A program made the position numbers and the translations under genes. Positions 61,112-64,000 of a stretch of 64,000 bases of DNA are shown here, one piece after another. Below the pieces are notes generated by a model. It was given only the letters and a program-made list of their open reading frames with translations, did not search any database and was not told where the DNA came from. Source of the DNA: Eleginops maclovinus (taxonomy: Eukaryota; Chordata; Actinopteri; Perciformes; Eleginopidae); assembly GCF_036324505.1 (NCBI RefSeq), contig NC_086350.1, positions 24,809,257 to 24,873,256 of the forward strand. Reading direction: 5' to 3'. How positions within the stretch are numbered: position 1 is the first letter of the stretch; every line of letters begins with the position of its first letter.

Positions 61112-61871
61112 AATCATGTCCCAGTAGTGGATTTTTCTCTTTCTCAATCCATTAAAGAATAGGTAAGCATTATTGACAAAACATCAATGATAATACGATT
61201 AAAAAATAATATAGGAAGGAAACAATTTCTCTTTTCTCTTTTTCCATGTTATGGCTGAAGATAATCCATTCAGTGTGTGAAAGTGTGTGCATGCATGCAT
61301 AAAATAGGTCTACTGTATAAAGAAGTCTTTTTTTATTTGCATTGTTTTAAAACTGAAATCACATCATTAAAACTCTTCACACAGTCAGCGGAGAAATTGT
61401 CTATGGACCACCGTGTGAGTCATTCTTCGAAAACAACAGAACATGTAATCAACGTCTAATCAGAAACAACAAATAGGTTCTATGTTTTTACAGTAACAAT
61501 TCAGTTTTAAGTTTCTGTATGAATTAGGGTAGTTGCCATTTCAATTAACAGCAAAACTAAAATAACAAAATATAAAGCTCTATTTGAAATGTAACCGCCA
61601 CCTTCTCTCTCTAGACCATTCCAAAGACCTTGGATAGTCTCGCCCCAGCTTTCTCTTTCAACAGCTGCAACTATTTGGTAAGAAGAACAACATTTATGTA
61701 TATTGGCTTTTTTTAATTCAACCAAATTGTGATTGAGCTACATTGTGATTTGCACAGGTGGAGAAGTCTCGCTCTTCCACAGCCAGGGTGGTGGTGTGGA
61801 GGGAGATGGGCGTGCTGAGAAGTTATACCATGGAGAGCACTCACAACGGCTGTGACCAGGGAATATACAAG
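4938..61871 (+). CDS. agbl1: AGBL1-like cytosolic carboxypeptidase 4 (24 exons, 3' end beyond the window)
   Basis: Joining 24 exons gives one open frame of 975 codons. All introns are GT-AG and each exon's phase fits the next. The family (M14 carboxypeptidases, CCP/Nna1 group) removes glutamates one by one from polyglutamate side chains or C-termini of tubulin and other proteins in the cytosol; CCP4 favours long chains. Zinc and catalytic motifs are present: HPGE (His781, Glu784), NRQW (Asn840, Arg841), HGHS (878-881) and the late catalytic Glu963 in YTMES. The N-terminal third is a helical, ARM-like region and the middle is acidic and Ser-rich. AGBL1 rather than AGTPBP1 is favoured by [17 protein letters not shown] (exons 2-3), the KVFEDV and VVFDLED region, and [17 protein letters not shown]. 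The human protein is about 1,060 residues, so roughly the last 90 or more residues, including the region after CDQG, are missing here. The ATG at 4938 is a guess: the frame stays open upstream in the exon. Intron sizes run from 80 bp to 8.5 kb. Confidence 0.9.
5972..6772 (+). mobile_element. Tc1-like transposon, 5' half only
   Basis: The element begins right after a TA at 5970-5971 with cagtgaaggaaataagtatt. The same aaataagtatttgatcccc words recur at 5980 and 6150, as expected for the terminal repeat of this Tc1 group. A transposase N-terminus follows at about 6341-6655, with a paired-like DNA-binding part ([26 protein letters not shown]) that then breaks frame. Similarity ends near 6772 (aagtctgccaataaac), so the catalytic half and the right terminal repeat are gone. 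Confidence 0.8.
6341..6655 (+). pseudogene. Tc1-like transposase, truncated N-terminal part
   Basis: About 100 codons similar to the DNA-binding N-terminus of the intact Tc1 transposase at 41634-42656 ([17 protein letters not shown] there, [17 protein letters not shown] here). The frame breaks before the catalytic domain and no DDE residues remain. It belongs to a different Tc1 subfamily from the intact copy, judging by the terminal sequences. Confidence 0.75.
10141..10376 (+). repeat. TTAA-flanked dispersed repeat, copy A (internally deleted)
   Basis: It starts after TTAA (10137-10140) with agaggtcctttaatgc. It shares with copy B (43184-43655) the words gacatttctgacacatctc, aaccaatcag, tggtttcagacagagggtg, gcacaggcagt and acattaaagcat. 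The middle is shorter than in copy B. No coding capacity was seen. Confidence 0.7.
10622..11628 (+). mobile_element. 5'-truncated non-LTR retrotransposon with hairpin at its 5' end
   Basis: Bases 10622-10676 are an exact inverted copy of 10686-10740 (55 bp, 9-bp spacer). The sense part then runs through the C-terminal end of ORF2 and a 3' untranslated region. It ends with four ttgaatc repeats at about 11597-11624, a tail typical of fish L2/CR1-like elements. The clade was not resolved. Confidence 0.8.
10670..11188 (+). pseudogene. LINE ORF2 C-terminal remnant
   Basis: An open stretch of 172 codons matching the end of a fish LINE reverse-transcriptase polyprotein: [16 protein letters not shown] (the end of the reverse-transcriptase region), [12 protein letters not shown], then the C-terminal [15 protein letters not shown] segment before a stop at 11188. 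The reverse-transcriptase catalytic part is missing because of 5' truncation, so this is not a functional gene. Confidence 0.8.
12033..12096 (+). CDS. agbl1: AGBL1 exon 2
   Basis: It codes residues 20-41 ([22 protein letters not shown]), after ctctacag and before gtaagt, and ends one base into a Gly codon. It is part of the first ARM-like helical repeat of the CCP1/CCP4 N-terminus. Confidence 0.88.
12097..12544 (+). other. agbl1: AGBL1 intron 2 (448 bp)
   Basis: Purine-rich in the middle (about 12200-12430), similar in texture to the purine-rich dispersed repeats elsewhere in the window. No gene seen. Confidence 0.6.
12545..12691 (+). CDS. agbl1: AGBL1 exon 3
   Basis: It codes residues 41-90. 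The start [19 protein letters not shown] is strikingly close to human AGBL1 and less so to AGTPBP1, which is the main reason for calling CCP4. The rest is an amphipathic, leucine-rich helix pair. Acceptor gttcag, donor gtgaga. Confidence 0.92.
12692..13387 (+). other. agbl1: AGBL1 intron 3 (696 bp)
   Basis: AT-rich intron; nothing recognised apart from splice signals. Confidence 0.6.
13388..13519 (+). CDS. agbl1: AGBL1 exon 4
   Basis: It codes residues 90-134 (begins [20 protein letters not shown]). It continues the ARM-like repeats and matches the KIGRKALELEALDV region of the family. Acceptor ctgcag, donor gtatga, phase 1 at both ends. Confidence 0.9.
13520..14583 (+). other. agbl1: AGBL1 intron 4 (1.06 kb)
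   Basis: Contains a purine-rich dispersed repeat at about 13975-14365, related to one at 57785-58165. Confidence 0.6.
13975..14365 (+). repeat. Dispersed repeat 'caatcaca..ggcgggaaaacac', copy 1
   Basis: Shares with 57785-58165 the order aacaggtg, caatcaca, aggcgggaaaaca, aaagaca/aaagata, ggaa..tca, and cacaag, followed by aaaataaaac-like ends. Class unknown to me; no coding frame. Confidence 0.55.
14584..14677 (+). CDS. agbl1: AGBL1 exon 5
   Basis: It codes residues 134-165 ([20 protein letters not shown] and on). It matches the 'GINGAMELLFKVITPY' segment of the family in position and spacing. Acceptor tttgcag, donor gtatgt. Confidence 0.88.
14678..19686 (+). other. agbl1: AGBL1 intron 5 (5.0 kb)
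   Basis: Mostly AT-rich sequence without coding signal. It holds one half of a repeat pair (17567-17745, partner at 49640-49810). The GC-richer patch at about 16150-16450 has no recognised content. Confidence 0.6.
17567..17745 (+). repeat. Dispersed repeat, partner of 49640-49810
   Basis: Shares with 49640-49810 the words gctggag, aagtgagagtgaa / aagtgacagtgaa, gagttgcaggtgaggggatggg, and gaggagaatgagctgat. Same orientation, clearly diverged, non-coding. Confidence 0.65.
19687..19724 (+). CDS. agbl1: AGBL1 exon 6 (38-nt small exon)
   Basis: It codes residues 165-178 ([13 protein letters not shown] and the start of Lys). Upstream is a pyrimidine run ending ttcag and downstream gtaagt. It is small but needed: without it the frame and the conserved K-V-A-x-D-x-x-A-A-L-L segment would be lost. 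It is isolated between 5.0-kb and 8.5-kb introns. Confidence 0.85.
21072..21104. repeat. (TA)n microsatellite, 33 bp
   Basis: Pure TA dinucleotides, directly before the MITE at 21132. Confidence 0.95.
21132..21665. mobile_element. Non-autonomous DNA transposon (MITE) with long terminal inverted repeats
   Basis: The left arm 21132-21365 and right arm 21437-21665 are near-identical inverted copies of about 230 bp around a 71-bp loop. The element starts gtaacactttacttgaatgg and ends with its complement. No open frame is present. No clear target duplication was seen, so the superfamily stays open. Confidence 0.85.
23450..23812 (+). mobile_element. LINE 3' end nested in the hAT-like element
   Basis: Contains ttgcac words, ctgtgggactgcc, an aacaataaagtggattt signal and the tail ttgactttgacgtttgac. 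This is the texture of a fish LINE 3' untranslated region with a short tandem tail. A C20 homopolymer (23634-23653) followed by T lies within. The left border is approximate. Confidence 0.55.
23634..23653. repeat. Poly-C tract (C20)
   Basis: Twenty consecutive C bases followed by about ten T bases. Its length is likely to be unreliable in any assembly. Confidence 0.9.
24170..24274. repeat. 21-bp minisatellite, 5 copies
   Basis: Five units of cctgcagctctgcattgtga plus g, at 24170, 24191, 24212, 24233 and 24254. The period is a multiple of three, so the minus strand reads an open seven-residue repeat ([14 protein letters not shown]). Located in the internal part of the hAT-like element. Confidence 0.9.
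24566..25220. repeat. Segment bounded by a 19-bp perfect inverted repeat
   Basis: gtacttctcacttctctta at 24566-24584 is the exact reverse complement of 25202-25220. The interior is GC-richer than its surroundings and has internal partial repeats (gcgaagagcgataaccgagg, ctcctcgg). It may be a MITE; no target duplication was seen. Confidence 0.5.
27636..27790 (+). repeat. Dispersed repeat, partner of 38255-38384
   Basis: Shares with 38255-38384 the order tttcctaagt, gaatcctcctac-like words, ccttaacc/ccctcaccc, gtgaggttt/gtgatgttt, cagaggt, and aggagctg/gggagctg ttttt. In the second copy a LINE has inserted. Confidence 0.55.
27881..28150 (+). mobile_element. tRNA-derived SINE, adjacent to exon 7
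   Basis: It begins gggcggtggtggtgaagtcc with a box A-like word. Box B-like gttcaagtcc is at 27935-27944. The body has gtgtccctgagcaagacact, ctgctccccgggcgcc and tgggtcaaatgcagag, which are typical of a common fish SINE. It ends gacaataaagttgaatc plus a ttcatc tandem tail (28121-28150). The tail lies 40 bp before exon 7. Confidence 0.85.
28191..28399 (+). CDS. agbl1: AGBL1 exon 7
   Basis: It codes residues 178-247 ([29 protein letters not shown], then [20 protein letters not shown]). This is the end of the ARM-like region and matches the NRGYVTSLLGLHQDWH segment of the family. Acceptor catcacag, donor gtaaaa, ends in phase 0. Confidence 0.93.
28682..28847 (+). CDS. agbl1: AGBL1 exon 8
   Basis: It codes residues 248-303, with [20 protein letters not shown] and FPLPGRV, close to the [24 protein letters not shown] segment of AGBL1. 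It ends in acidic residues (DMDTEE). Acceptor ccccgcag, donor gtacag. Confidence 0.92.
28848..29303 (+). other. agbl1: AGBL1 intron 8 (456 bp)
   Basis: AT-rich; nothing recognised beyond splice signals. Confidence 0.6.
29304..29362 (+). CDS. agbl1: AGBL1 exon 9 (acidic linker)
   Basis: It codes residues 303-322 ([20 protein letters not shown]). Low-complexity acidic linker, as in the DDGDDEVDKDSD stretch of the family. Acceptor atccag, donor gtgagt. It follows a phase-1 exon and ends in phase 0. Confidence 0.85.
29723..29986. repeat. 44-bp minisatellite, 6 copies
   Basis: Six head-to-tail 44-bp units (starts 29723, 29767, 29811, 29855, 29899, 29943) with the core ctagggaaacacgtttgaag. They differ at a few bases (cgatcc/ctatcc, cacg/catg, acctag/tcctag). 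Confidence 0.95.
31740..31917 (-). mobile_element. tRNA-derived SINE, antisense
   Basis: On the minus strand it begins near 31917 with agggccacctgatagctcagtg, then gttagagctgg, a clear box A with tRNA-like 5' end. It continues with a body including cagtgtcatcccctc, tctcccctttcacctctgtgtc and taataaatgc. Box B is eroded. A different SINE family from the one at 27881. Confidence 0.65.
33361..33874. mobile_element. hAT-type MITE with perfect 8-bp target duplication
   Basis: Ends ctggggtgtccaaac and gtttggacacccctg are inverted repeats of the well-known (C/A)GGGGTGTCCAAAC type. The flanks ctctaaat at 33353-33360 and 33875-33882 are identical. 514 bp, no open frame. Confidence 0.9.
37468..37584 (+). 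CDS. agbl1: AGBL1 exon 10
   Basis: It codes residues 323-361 ([20 protein letters not shown] and on). The DDDLETD-NKL motif is shared by CCP1 and CCP4, and the following [18 protein letters not shown] matches AGBL1. Acceptor tttacag, donor gtatac, phase 0 on both sides. Confidence 0.93.
38255..38384 (+). repeat. Dispersed repeat, partner of 27636-27790, split by a LINE
   Basis: Related to 27636-27790 over about 130 bp. The element probably continues at 38839 after the LINE insertion. Confidence 0.5.
38395..38828 (+). mobile_element. 5'-truncated LINE with 10-bp target duplication
   Basis: The 3' end of a fish LINE family (also at 945, 39935 and 62670), ending with tandem gatg units at about 38805-38825. 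The word ccatcgtaga occurs directly before (38385-38394) and after it (38829-38838), giving a 10-bp target-site duplication. An open stretch at 38398-38784 encodes the ORF2 C-terminus. Confidence 0.85.
38398..38784 (+). pseudogene. LINE ORF2 C-terminal remnant
   Basis: About 128 codons matching the C-terminal end of the fish LINE polyprotein: [49 protein letters not shown], and the final [12 protein letters not shown] before a stop. It lacks the reverse-transcriptase and endonuclease domains. The reading frame is intact over this part, so the insertion is not very old. Confidence 0.8.
39935..40215 (+). mobile_element. Degenerate LINE 3' end, same family
   Basis: Shares agaagttcagtcatccg, gcctccctggagg, ggacggattata, cttagaatcccccagtcagag and a final cggataagtg with the copy at 38395. 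Frames are broken. Confidence 0.75.
41268..42872 (+). mobile_element. Complete Tc1-like DNA transposon
   Basis: 1,605 bp flanked by TA on both sides (41266-41267 and 42873-42874). The terminal inverted repeats are about 199 bp each (41268-41466 and 42674-42872), start cagtggggcaaaaaagtatt, and differ at few positions. The inner ends carry aaataagtatttggtc. It holds one uninterrupted transposase gene in the sense orientation of AGBL1. All parts needed for a mobile copy are present on sight. Confidence 0.95.
41634..42656 (+). CDS. Tc1-like transposase, intact 340 aa
   Basis: A DDE transposase that binds the terminal repeats and moves the element by cut and paste into TA sites, acting in the nucleus. 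The N-terminus has the paired-like DNA-binding region ([31 protein letters not shown]). Next comes the R-x-P-x-L linker to the catalytic domain. The catalytic triad is visible as Asp153 (WSDETK), Asp244 (QHDNDPKH) and Glu279 ([11 protein letters not shown]), with 34 residues between the second Asp and the Glu, i.e. DD34E. A glycine-rich box ([19 protein letters not shown]) lies between the first two. The length equals that of typical fish Tc1 transposases (about 340). The start codon is the first ATG after the left repeat. No frameshift or stop was seen. Activity is an inference from integrity only. Confidence 0.97.
   Translation: MAKTKELSKETRDKIVDLHQAGKTESAIGKQLGVKKSTVGAIIRKWKTYKTTANLPPSGAPRKISPRGVKMITRTVSKNARTTRGDLVNDLQRAGTKVTEATISNTLRRQGLKSCSSRRVPLLKPVHVQARLKFARGPLDDPEEEWENVIWSDETKIELFGKNSTRRVWRRKNAELHPKNTIPTVKHGGGDIMLWGCFSAKGPGRLIRVKERMNGAMYREILSENLLPSARALKMKRGWVFQHDNDPKHIARATKEWLHKKHFKVLEWLSQSPDLNPIENLWRELKVRVAQRQPQNITALEEICMEEWAKIPATVCENLVKTYRKRLTSVIANKGYITKY
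43184..43655 (+). repeat. TTAA-flanked dispersed repeat, copy B (most complete)
   Basis: 472 bp between two TTAA words (43180-43183 and 43656-43659), with ends aggggcc and ggcccct inverted. The interior includes ccattggactcctttg, aaccaatcagagcagactgg, ggtttcagacagagggtg, and acattaaagcatgg. No coding frame. TTAA target use suggests a piggyBac- or Kolobok-like driver, but that is inference. Confidence 0.75.
44346..44691 (-). repeat. TTAA-flanked dispersed repeat, copy C
   Basis: Antisense copy of the family: ctactgggacatgtctccat, ctttaatgttcagaaagctc, ctgtgctgcagcacctcttt, gctctgattggttagctgg, and ending gcagggcctct before TTAA (44692-44695). TTAA also precedes it at 44342-44345. Confidence 0.75.
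44805..44982 (+). CDS. agbl1: AGBL1 exon 11 (Ser/acidic linker)
   Basis: It codes residues 362-421: [20 protein letters not shown], a basic patch (RRDRRKSS), then [19 protein letters not shown]. Low-complexity linker with several possible acidic-directed kinase sites. Little sequence similarity to human AGBL1 is expected here, so support comes from phase, splice sites and position. Acceptor ctcacag, donor gtcaga. Confidence 0.82.
45097..45187 (+). CDS. agbl1: AGBL1 exon 12 (linker)
   Basis: It codes residues 421-451 ([20 protein letters not shown] and on to VREAR). It resembles the SASFSNSTRTREVVK segment before the CCP N-domain only loosely. It is called because the acceptor ctctctgcag, donor gtacgc and phases fit both neighbours. 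Confidence 0.8.
45188..46177 (+). other. agbl1: AGBL1 intron 12 (990 bp)
   Basis: AT-rich, with a small tgat tandem stretch near 45941-45962. Nothing else recognised. Confidence 0.6.
46178..46441 (+). CDS. agbl1: AGBL1 exon 13
   Basis: It codes residues 451-539. It has an acidic start ([13 protein letters not shown]), then [19 protein letters not shown] and [17 protein letters not shown], matching the HDPYLYMAKARRTSSV and AFPDVWGHCPPP motifs at the start of the CCP N-domain. It ends KPNIQ plus Arg. Acceptor ttccaag (weaker), donor gtactc. Confidence 0.92.
46597..46850 (+). repeat. Diverged repeat pair, copy 1 (partner 47724-47980)
   Basis: Shares with 47724-47980, in order, ccttgtagctc/ccttgtaactc, tcagctga, atgagcaa, gaacca, agtttttctgttct/cgtttttctgttct, ataccatgcg and actattggatcac. 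Confidence 0.8.
47724..47980 (+). repeat. Diverged repeat pair, copy 2 (partner 46597-46850)
   Basis: Same orientation and order of shared words as copy 1, about 1.1 kb away in the same intron. No coding capacity recognised. Confidence 0.8.
49206..49443. mobile_element. Small MITE with 14-bp inverted ends
   Basis: The ends ctagggtgaccaga and tctggtcaccctag are exact inverted repeats. ttaaa flanks both sides (49201-49205 and 49444-49448). The interior repeats tcctctttt words. 238 bp, non-coding. Confidence 0.8.
49640..49810 (+). repeat. Dispersed repeat, partner of 17567-17745
   Basis: Same order of words as the intron 5 copy, including gagttgcaggtgaggggatggg and gaggagaatgagctgat. Confidence 0.65.
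51497..51580 (+). CDS. agbl1: AGBL1 exon 14
   Basis: It codes residues 539-567 ([20 protein letters not shown] and VVFDLEDS), matching [25 protein letters not shown] of AGBL1. Part of the CCP N-domain. Acceptor ttgtcag, donor gtaggt. Confidence 0.95.
51670..51750 (+). CDS. agbl1: AGBL1 exon 15
   Basis: It codes residues 567-594 ([27 protein letters not shown]). The FxSKFExGNLRKAxQVR motif is a hallmark of the CCP N-domain. A second AG six bases upstream-to-downstream (cttcagtcttcag) offers an alternative acceptor that would not keep the frame. Confidence 0.95.
51834..51982 (+). CDS. agbl1: AGBL1 exon 16
   Basis: It codes residues 594-644: [43 protein letters not shown]. This matches the [26 protein letters not shown] and NIINCEKPNSQFNYG motifs. 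It is the beta-sandwich N-domain next to the catalytic part. Acceptor cttcag, donor gtgaga. Confidence 0.96.
51983..54238 (+). other. agbl1: AGBL1 intron 16 (2.3 kb)
   Basis: Contains a CA tract (53055-53131) and a poly-A/T-rich stretch near 53670. The patch at about 52580-52770 looks like an old repeat. A tRNA-SINE-like scrap may lie at 54090-54180. Nothing coding. Confidence 0.6.
53055..53131. repeat. (CA)n microsatellite, 77 bp
   Basis: Pure CA dinucleotides in intron 16. Confidence 0.97.
54239..54326 (+). CDS. agbl1: AGBL1 exon 17
   Basis: It codes residues 644-673 ([30 protein letters not shown]), matching [30 protein letters not shown]. Acceptor ctgcag, donor gtatga. Confidence 0.96.
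54327..54914 (+). other. agbl1: AGBL1 intron 17 (588 bp)
   Basis: AT-rich; nothing recognised beyond splice signals. Confidence 0.6.
54915..55047 (+). CDS. agbl1: AGBL1 exon 18
   Basis: It codes residues 673-717. The second half ([31 protein letters not shown]) is typical of the family. The first half ([13 protein letters not shown]) replaces the usual NHYRQSTAVAGGASGK loop: it is about four residues shorter, Cys/Arg-rich and lacks the Gly pair. Acceptor cctccag, donor gtattc, ends in phase 0. Confidence 0.9.
55048..56135 (+). other. agbl1: AGBL1 intron 18 (1.1 kb)
   Basis: Starts with a degenerate atcc tandem stretch (about 55069-55166); the rest is AT-rich without recognised content. Confidence 0.65.
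55069..55166. repeat. Imperfect (ATCC)n tract
   Basis: Repeated atccatcc/atccgtcc units with interruptions, starting about 20 bp after the exon 18 donor. Confidence 0.85.
56136..56289 (+). CDS. agbl1: AGBL1 exon 19
   Basis: It codes residues 718-769: [40 protein letters not shown], then a short divergent stretch before NRP. It matches [22 protein letters not shown]. Acceptor tctcag, donor gtgagt. Confidence 0.94.
57179..57395 (-). repeat. TTAA-flanked dispersed repeat, copy D (truncated)
   Basis: Shares with copies B and C gacatgtctccatgctttaa, ctgtgctgcagcacctcttt, ctgaaaccagagcccagtct and attggttagct. TTAA lies at 57175-57178. Similarity fades near 57395. Confidence 0.7.
57785..58165 (+). 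repeat. Dispersed repeat 'caatcaca..ggcgggaaaac', copy 2
   Basis: Same orientation as copy 1 at 13975-14365 and sharing its order of words. Related but more diverged debris may lie at 34150-34440 and 40370-40740. Confidence 0.55.
58698..58878 (+). CDS. agbl1: AGBL1 exon 20 (zinc motif HPGE)
   Basis: It codes residues 769-829, the start of the M14 catalytic domain. [20 protein letters not shown] carries two zinc ligands, His781 and Glu784. [18 protein letters not shown] is the usual following strand and loop. Acceptor gtccag, donor gtgagt. Confidence 0.98.
59092..59221 (+). CDS. agbl1: AGBL1 exon 21 (substrate-binding NRQW)
   Basis: It codes residues 829-872. [19 protein letters not shown] carries Asn840 and Arg841, which in M14 enzymes hold the substrate's terminal carboxylate. 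[20 protein letters not shown] follows. The human protein has NHRCSLSGEDL here; this one has [11 protein letters not shown]. Acceptor ccttcag, donor gtgaga. Confidence 0.98.
59222..60866 (+). other. agbl1: AGBL1 intron 21 (1.6 kb)
   Basis: Contains a common fish dispersed repeat, antisense (about 59386-59530). The rest is AT-rich without recognised content. Confidence 0.65.
59386..59530 (-). repeat. Common fish dispersed repeat, antisense
   Basis: tttctcccctgtttccagtc, tttaggctaagctaggctca and the later tgatatcaatctgaacatct are the words of a repeat very frequent in percomorph genomes. Its class is unknown to me. Confidence 0.6.
60867..60998 (+). CDS. agbl1: AGBL1 exon 22 (HGHS zinc motif)
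   Basis: It codes residues 873-916. [20 protein letters not shown] carries the third zinc ligand in the HGH motif (878-880). [14 protein letters not shown] and EDPGYR follow. Acceptor cctccag; the donor gtaaaa is followed within a few bases by a CA tract. Confidence 0.98.
60999..61614 (+). other. agbl1: AGBL1 intron 22 (616 bp)
   Basis: Begins with an approximately 100-bp CA tract starting about 20 bp after the 5' splice site; the rest is AT-rich without recognised content. Confidence 0.75.
61005..61108. repeat. (CA)n microsatellite next to the exon 22 donor
   Basis: Imperfect catacacagacacaga, then pure CA from 61021 to 61108. Confidence 0.97.
61615..61677 (+). CDS. agbl1: AGBL1 exon 23
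   Basis: It codes residues 917-937 ([20 protein letters not shown] plus L), matching [21 protein letters not shown]. Acceptor ctctctag, donor gtaaga, phase 0 on both sides. 63 nt. Confidence 0.95.
61758..61871 (+). CDS. agbl1: AGBL1 exon 24 (catalytic Glu)
   Basis: It codes residues 938-975. [20 protein letters not shown] then RSYTMES carries Glu963, the catalytic glutamate of the M14 family. It ends CDQGIYK in phase 0 before gtatgc, so the usual GLQFGTRELEEMG continuation must be in a later exon. Acceptor gcacag. Confidence 0.97.
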
Positions 61872-62669
61872 GTATGCAATCACGTGTCCATACATGCTTT
61901 CAACATGAATATACAGGAAGGTTTTTGGAGTAGGATTTAGAATATAATGTATTTTAAACTCCCTGTAAAGACAATACACCATTTGTTTTGTTAGGAATAC
62001 TGTGAAGCTGTATGATTAATACATATACATATTTTATTTTTGGTGGAGGTAAAGAAGAGAGAGATGGTGATAAGAGGGGTCTCCTATGTTCACAGGAATC
62101 TATAATAATATATTTATCAAATACAAATGGTGTGATTTATATGGTGGTGGCTGATTCTATAAAAGCAGATATGAAGAGGGTTTGCACTATATTTTGTTGA
62201 AATCCTCTCTTTTCTTCTCTTCAACCACCAGCTATATTGTAAGCTGGCACAGCAGCCTATTCAATAAAATGTTACAATTTGTTTATGCAGGTCAGTATGC
62301 AGAATTGTGGTAAATGTGCTGTTTATAGGTAACAAAAGGATTAAATAAACAGGACATTAAGGAAACTGAATTGTCAAACCAAACGATTTTTAATCAATTG
62401 AAAACTTAAAGGTTTACCAGCCTATAGAAACAAAGGCAAAGGACAGCTTTCTGCAATACTATTAAAAAGAACAGAGCCACTGCACACACACACCAACATC
62501 TTGCAGACAGAGATGCAGCGTTCCTCAGGCCTTTATGCAGCCTTGATGACGGATTACGAGCAATTGGGAGAGGCAAAGTCTTGAGCAAGACAGTCAGATA
62601 CAAACACCACAGCATTTAACAGTGAATTAAGAGATTATATAAATAATAAAATACTAACATTGGCAGCCT
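61872..62669 (+). other. agbl1: AGBL1 intron 24, left part
   Basis: AT-rich sequence; no next AGBL1 exon was found here by reading for the expected GLQFGTRELEE continuation. Confidence 0.6.
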
Positions 62670-64000
62670 GACCATCCATCCCTCCATCTTCTCCAGCTTA
62701 TCCGTGGTTGGGTGGCGGGGTAGCAGGGAGCCACAAACTTCCCTTTCCCTGGCCACATCAACCAGCTCTGACTGGGGGATTCAAGGCGCTCAGAGGCCAG
62801 CAAAGAGATATTATCCCTCCACCTGGTCCCTGGTTTCCTCCCAGCTGGAACAAGCTCCCTAGGGAGGCGCCCAGGTGGCATCCTCACTAGGTGCCCGAAG
62901 CACCTCAACTGGCTCCTTTCAACGCGAAGGAGCAGCGGTTCTACTCCGAGTCCCTCCCGGATGACTGAACTTCTCACCTTATCCCTAAGGGAGATGCCAG
63001 CCACCCTGCAGAGAAATCCCATTTCGGCCGCTTGTATCCGCGATCACGTTCTTTTGGTCATGACCCATCCATCATGACCATAGTTGAGGGTAGGAACAAA
63101 AATGGCCTGGTAGACAGAGAGCTTTGCCTTCTGGCTCAGCTCTATTTTCATCACAACGGTGCAGTAAAGTACCGCTCCCGCTGCTTCGATTCTACGGCCC
63201 ATCTCATGCTCCATTGTTCCCTCACTCGAGAACAAGACCCCAAGATACTTGAACTCCTTCACTTGGGGTAAGGACACATTCCCTAATTGGAGTGGACAGT
63301 CCATCGGTTTCCTGGTGAGAACCATTGCTTCAGATTTGGACGTGCTGATCCTCATCCCAGCCATTAGGACCACATCATCTGCAAAAAGCAGTAGTGCAAT
63401 CCTTAGCCCACCAAACTGCAGACCCCTTCCCACACGTCCTGTCCATGAATATCACAAACAGGATTGGTGACAAAGCGCAGCCCTGGCGGAGGCCAACCCT
63501 CACCGGGAATTGGTCCAACTAACTGCAGAGGACCTGGACACAGCTCTCGCTTTGGGAGTACAGAGATTGGATGGCCCTCAGTTGAGACCCCCTCACCCCA
63601 TACTCCCACAACACCTCACACAGTATCTCCATGGGTCATATACCTTCTTCAAATCTACAACACGCATGTAGAGCGCATAAGCGTGCTCCCAGGCCCCATC
63701 CAGGATGGAATCTGCATTGTTCCTCCCCAATCTGTGGTTTGACTATCAGCAGGACCCTCCTTTCCAGCACCTTAGAGTAAACTTTCCCGGGAAGGCTGAG
63801 TAATGTAATGTAATGCCTCTATAATGGGCACACACCCTCTGACCCCCCTTTTTGATAAGGGAAACCAACACCCCGGTCTGCCACTCCTTTTATGCTTTAC
63901 CATAGAGGGTGGAGTTGTCGGGTTCAGTAGTTCCTCAAACTGTTCCTTCCACTGCCCTAACACCCTATCAGTTGAGGTCAACAGTGTGCCATCCTTACTG
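62670..64000 (-). mobile_element. Antisense LINE, degenerate, running off the window edge
   Basis: On the minus strand, from 64000 downwards, broken frames read as a LINE polyprotein: STDRVLGQWKEQFEELLNPT (before the reverse transcriptase), FADDVVLM (the conserved F/YADD catalytic box, near 63385-63410), EFKYLGVLFSS, then [15 protein letters not shown] and the C-terminus down to 62654. The 3' tail is ccatccatccctccatc at about 62674. At least three frame breaks make it inactive. Same family as 38395-38828. Confidence 0.88.

Overview
The window looks like nuclear DNA of a teleost fish, probably a spiny-rayed (percomorph-like) species. The grounds are a vertebrate gene with many GT-AG introns, long CA dinucleotide tracts, a Tc1-like transposon of fish type, fish-type non-LTR retrotransposons with short tandem 3' tails, tRNA-derived SINEs and several hAT-like elements. 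No prokaryotic, viral or CRISPR feature was seen. I could not name the species.

One host gene fills most of the window. On the + strand, 24 exons between 4938 and 61871 join into one open frame of 2,925 nt (975 codons). Every exon boundary is AG/GT and all phases match. The product is a cytosolic carboxypeptidase of the M14 (CCP/Nna1) group. Its N-terminal exons resemble AGBL1 (CCP4) more closely than AGTPBP1 (CCP1). The order is: helical ARM-like N-terminal region (exons 1-8), acidic and serine-rich linker (exons 9-12), CCP-specific N-domain (exons 13-19), then the zinc carboxypeptidase domain (exons 20-24) with HPGE, NRQW, HGHS and the late catalytic Glu in YTMES. The last exon or exons lie beyond base 64000, and the true start may lie upstream of exon 1.

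Region by region: 1-700 is a broken hAT (ZBED5/SCAND3-like) transposase. 945-1350 is a rearranged LINE piece, and 1350-4920 is intergenic or 5' sequence with two CA tracts and LINE/SINE debris. Introns 1, 5, 6, 9, 10, 13 and 19 are large and hold the mobile DNA: a half Tc1 element (5972-6772), a LINE with a perfect hairpin at its 5' end (10622-11628), a long-hairpin MITE (21132-21665), a hAT-like element with a nested LINE tail (23214-24523), a tRNA-SINE next to exon 7 (27881-28150), a 44-bp minisatellite (29723-29986), a hAT MITE with a perfect 8-bp duplication (33361-33874), LINE 3' ends (38395-38828, 39935-40215), an apparently intact Tc1 transposon (41268-42872), four copies of a TTAA-flanked repeat, and an antisense LINE that runs off the right edge (62670-64000).

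I found no evidence of a new multi-gene system. The points most worth a second look are the CCP4 gene in a fish, the intact Tc1 copy, a SINE tail that merges with a 3' splice-site pyrimidine tract, a CA tract directly behind a 5' splice site, and two retrotransposon or hairpin structures that suggest unusual integration or folding.
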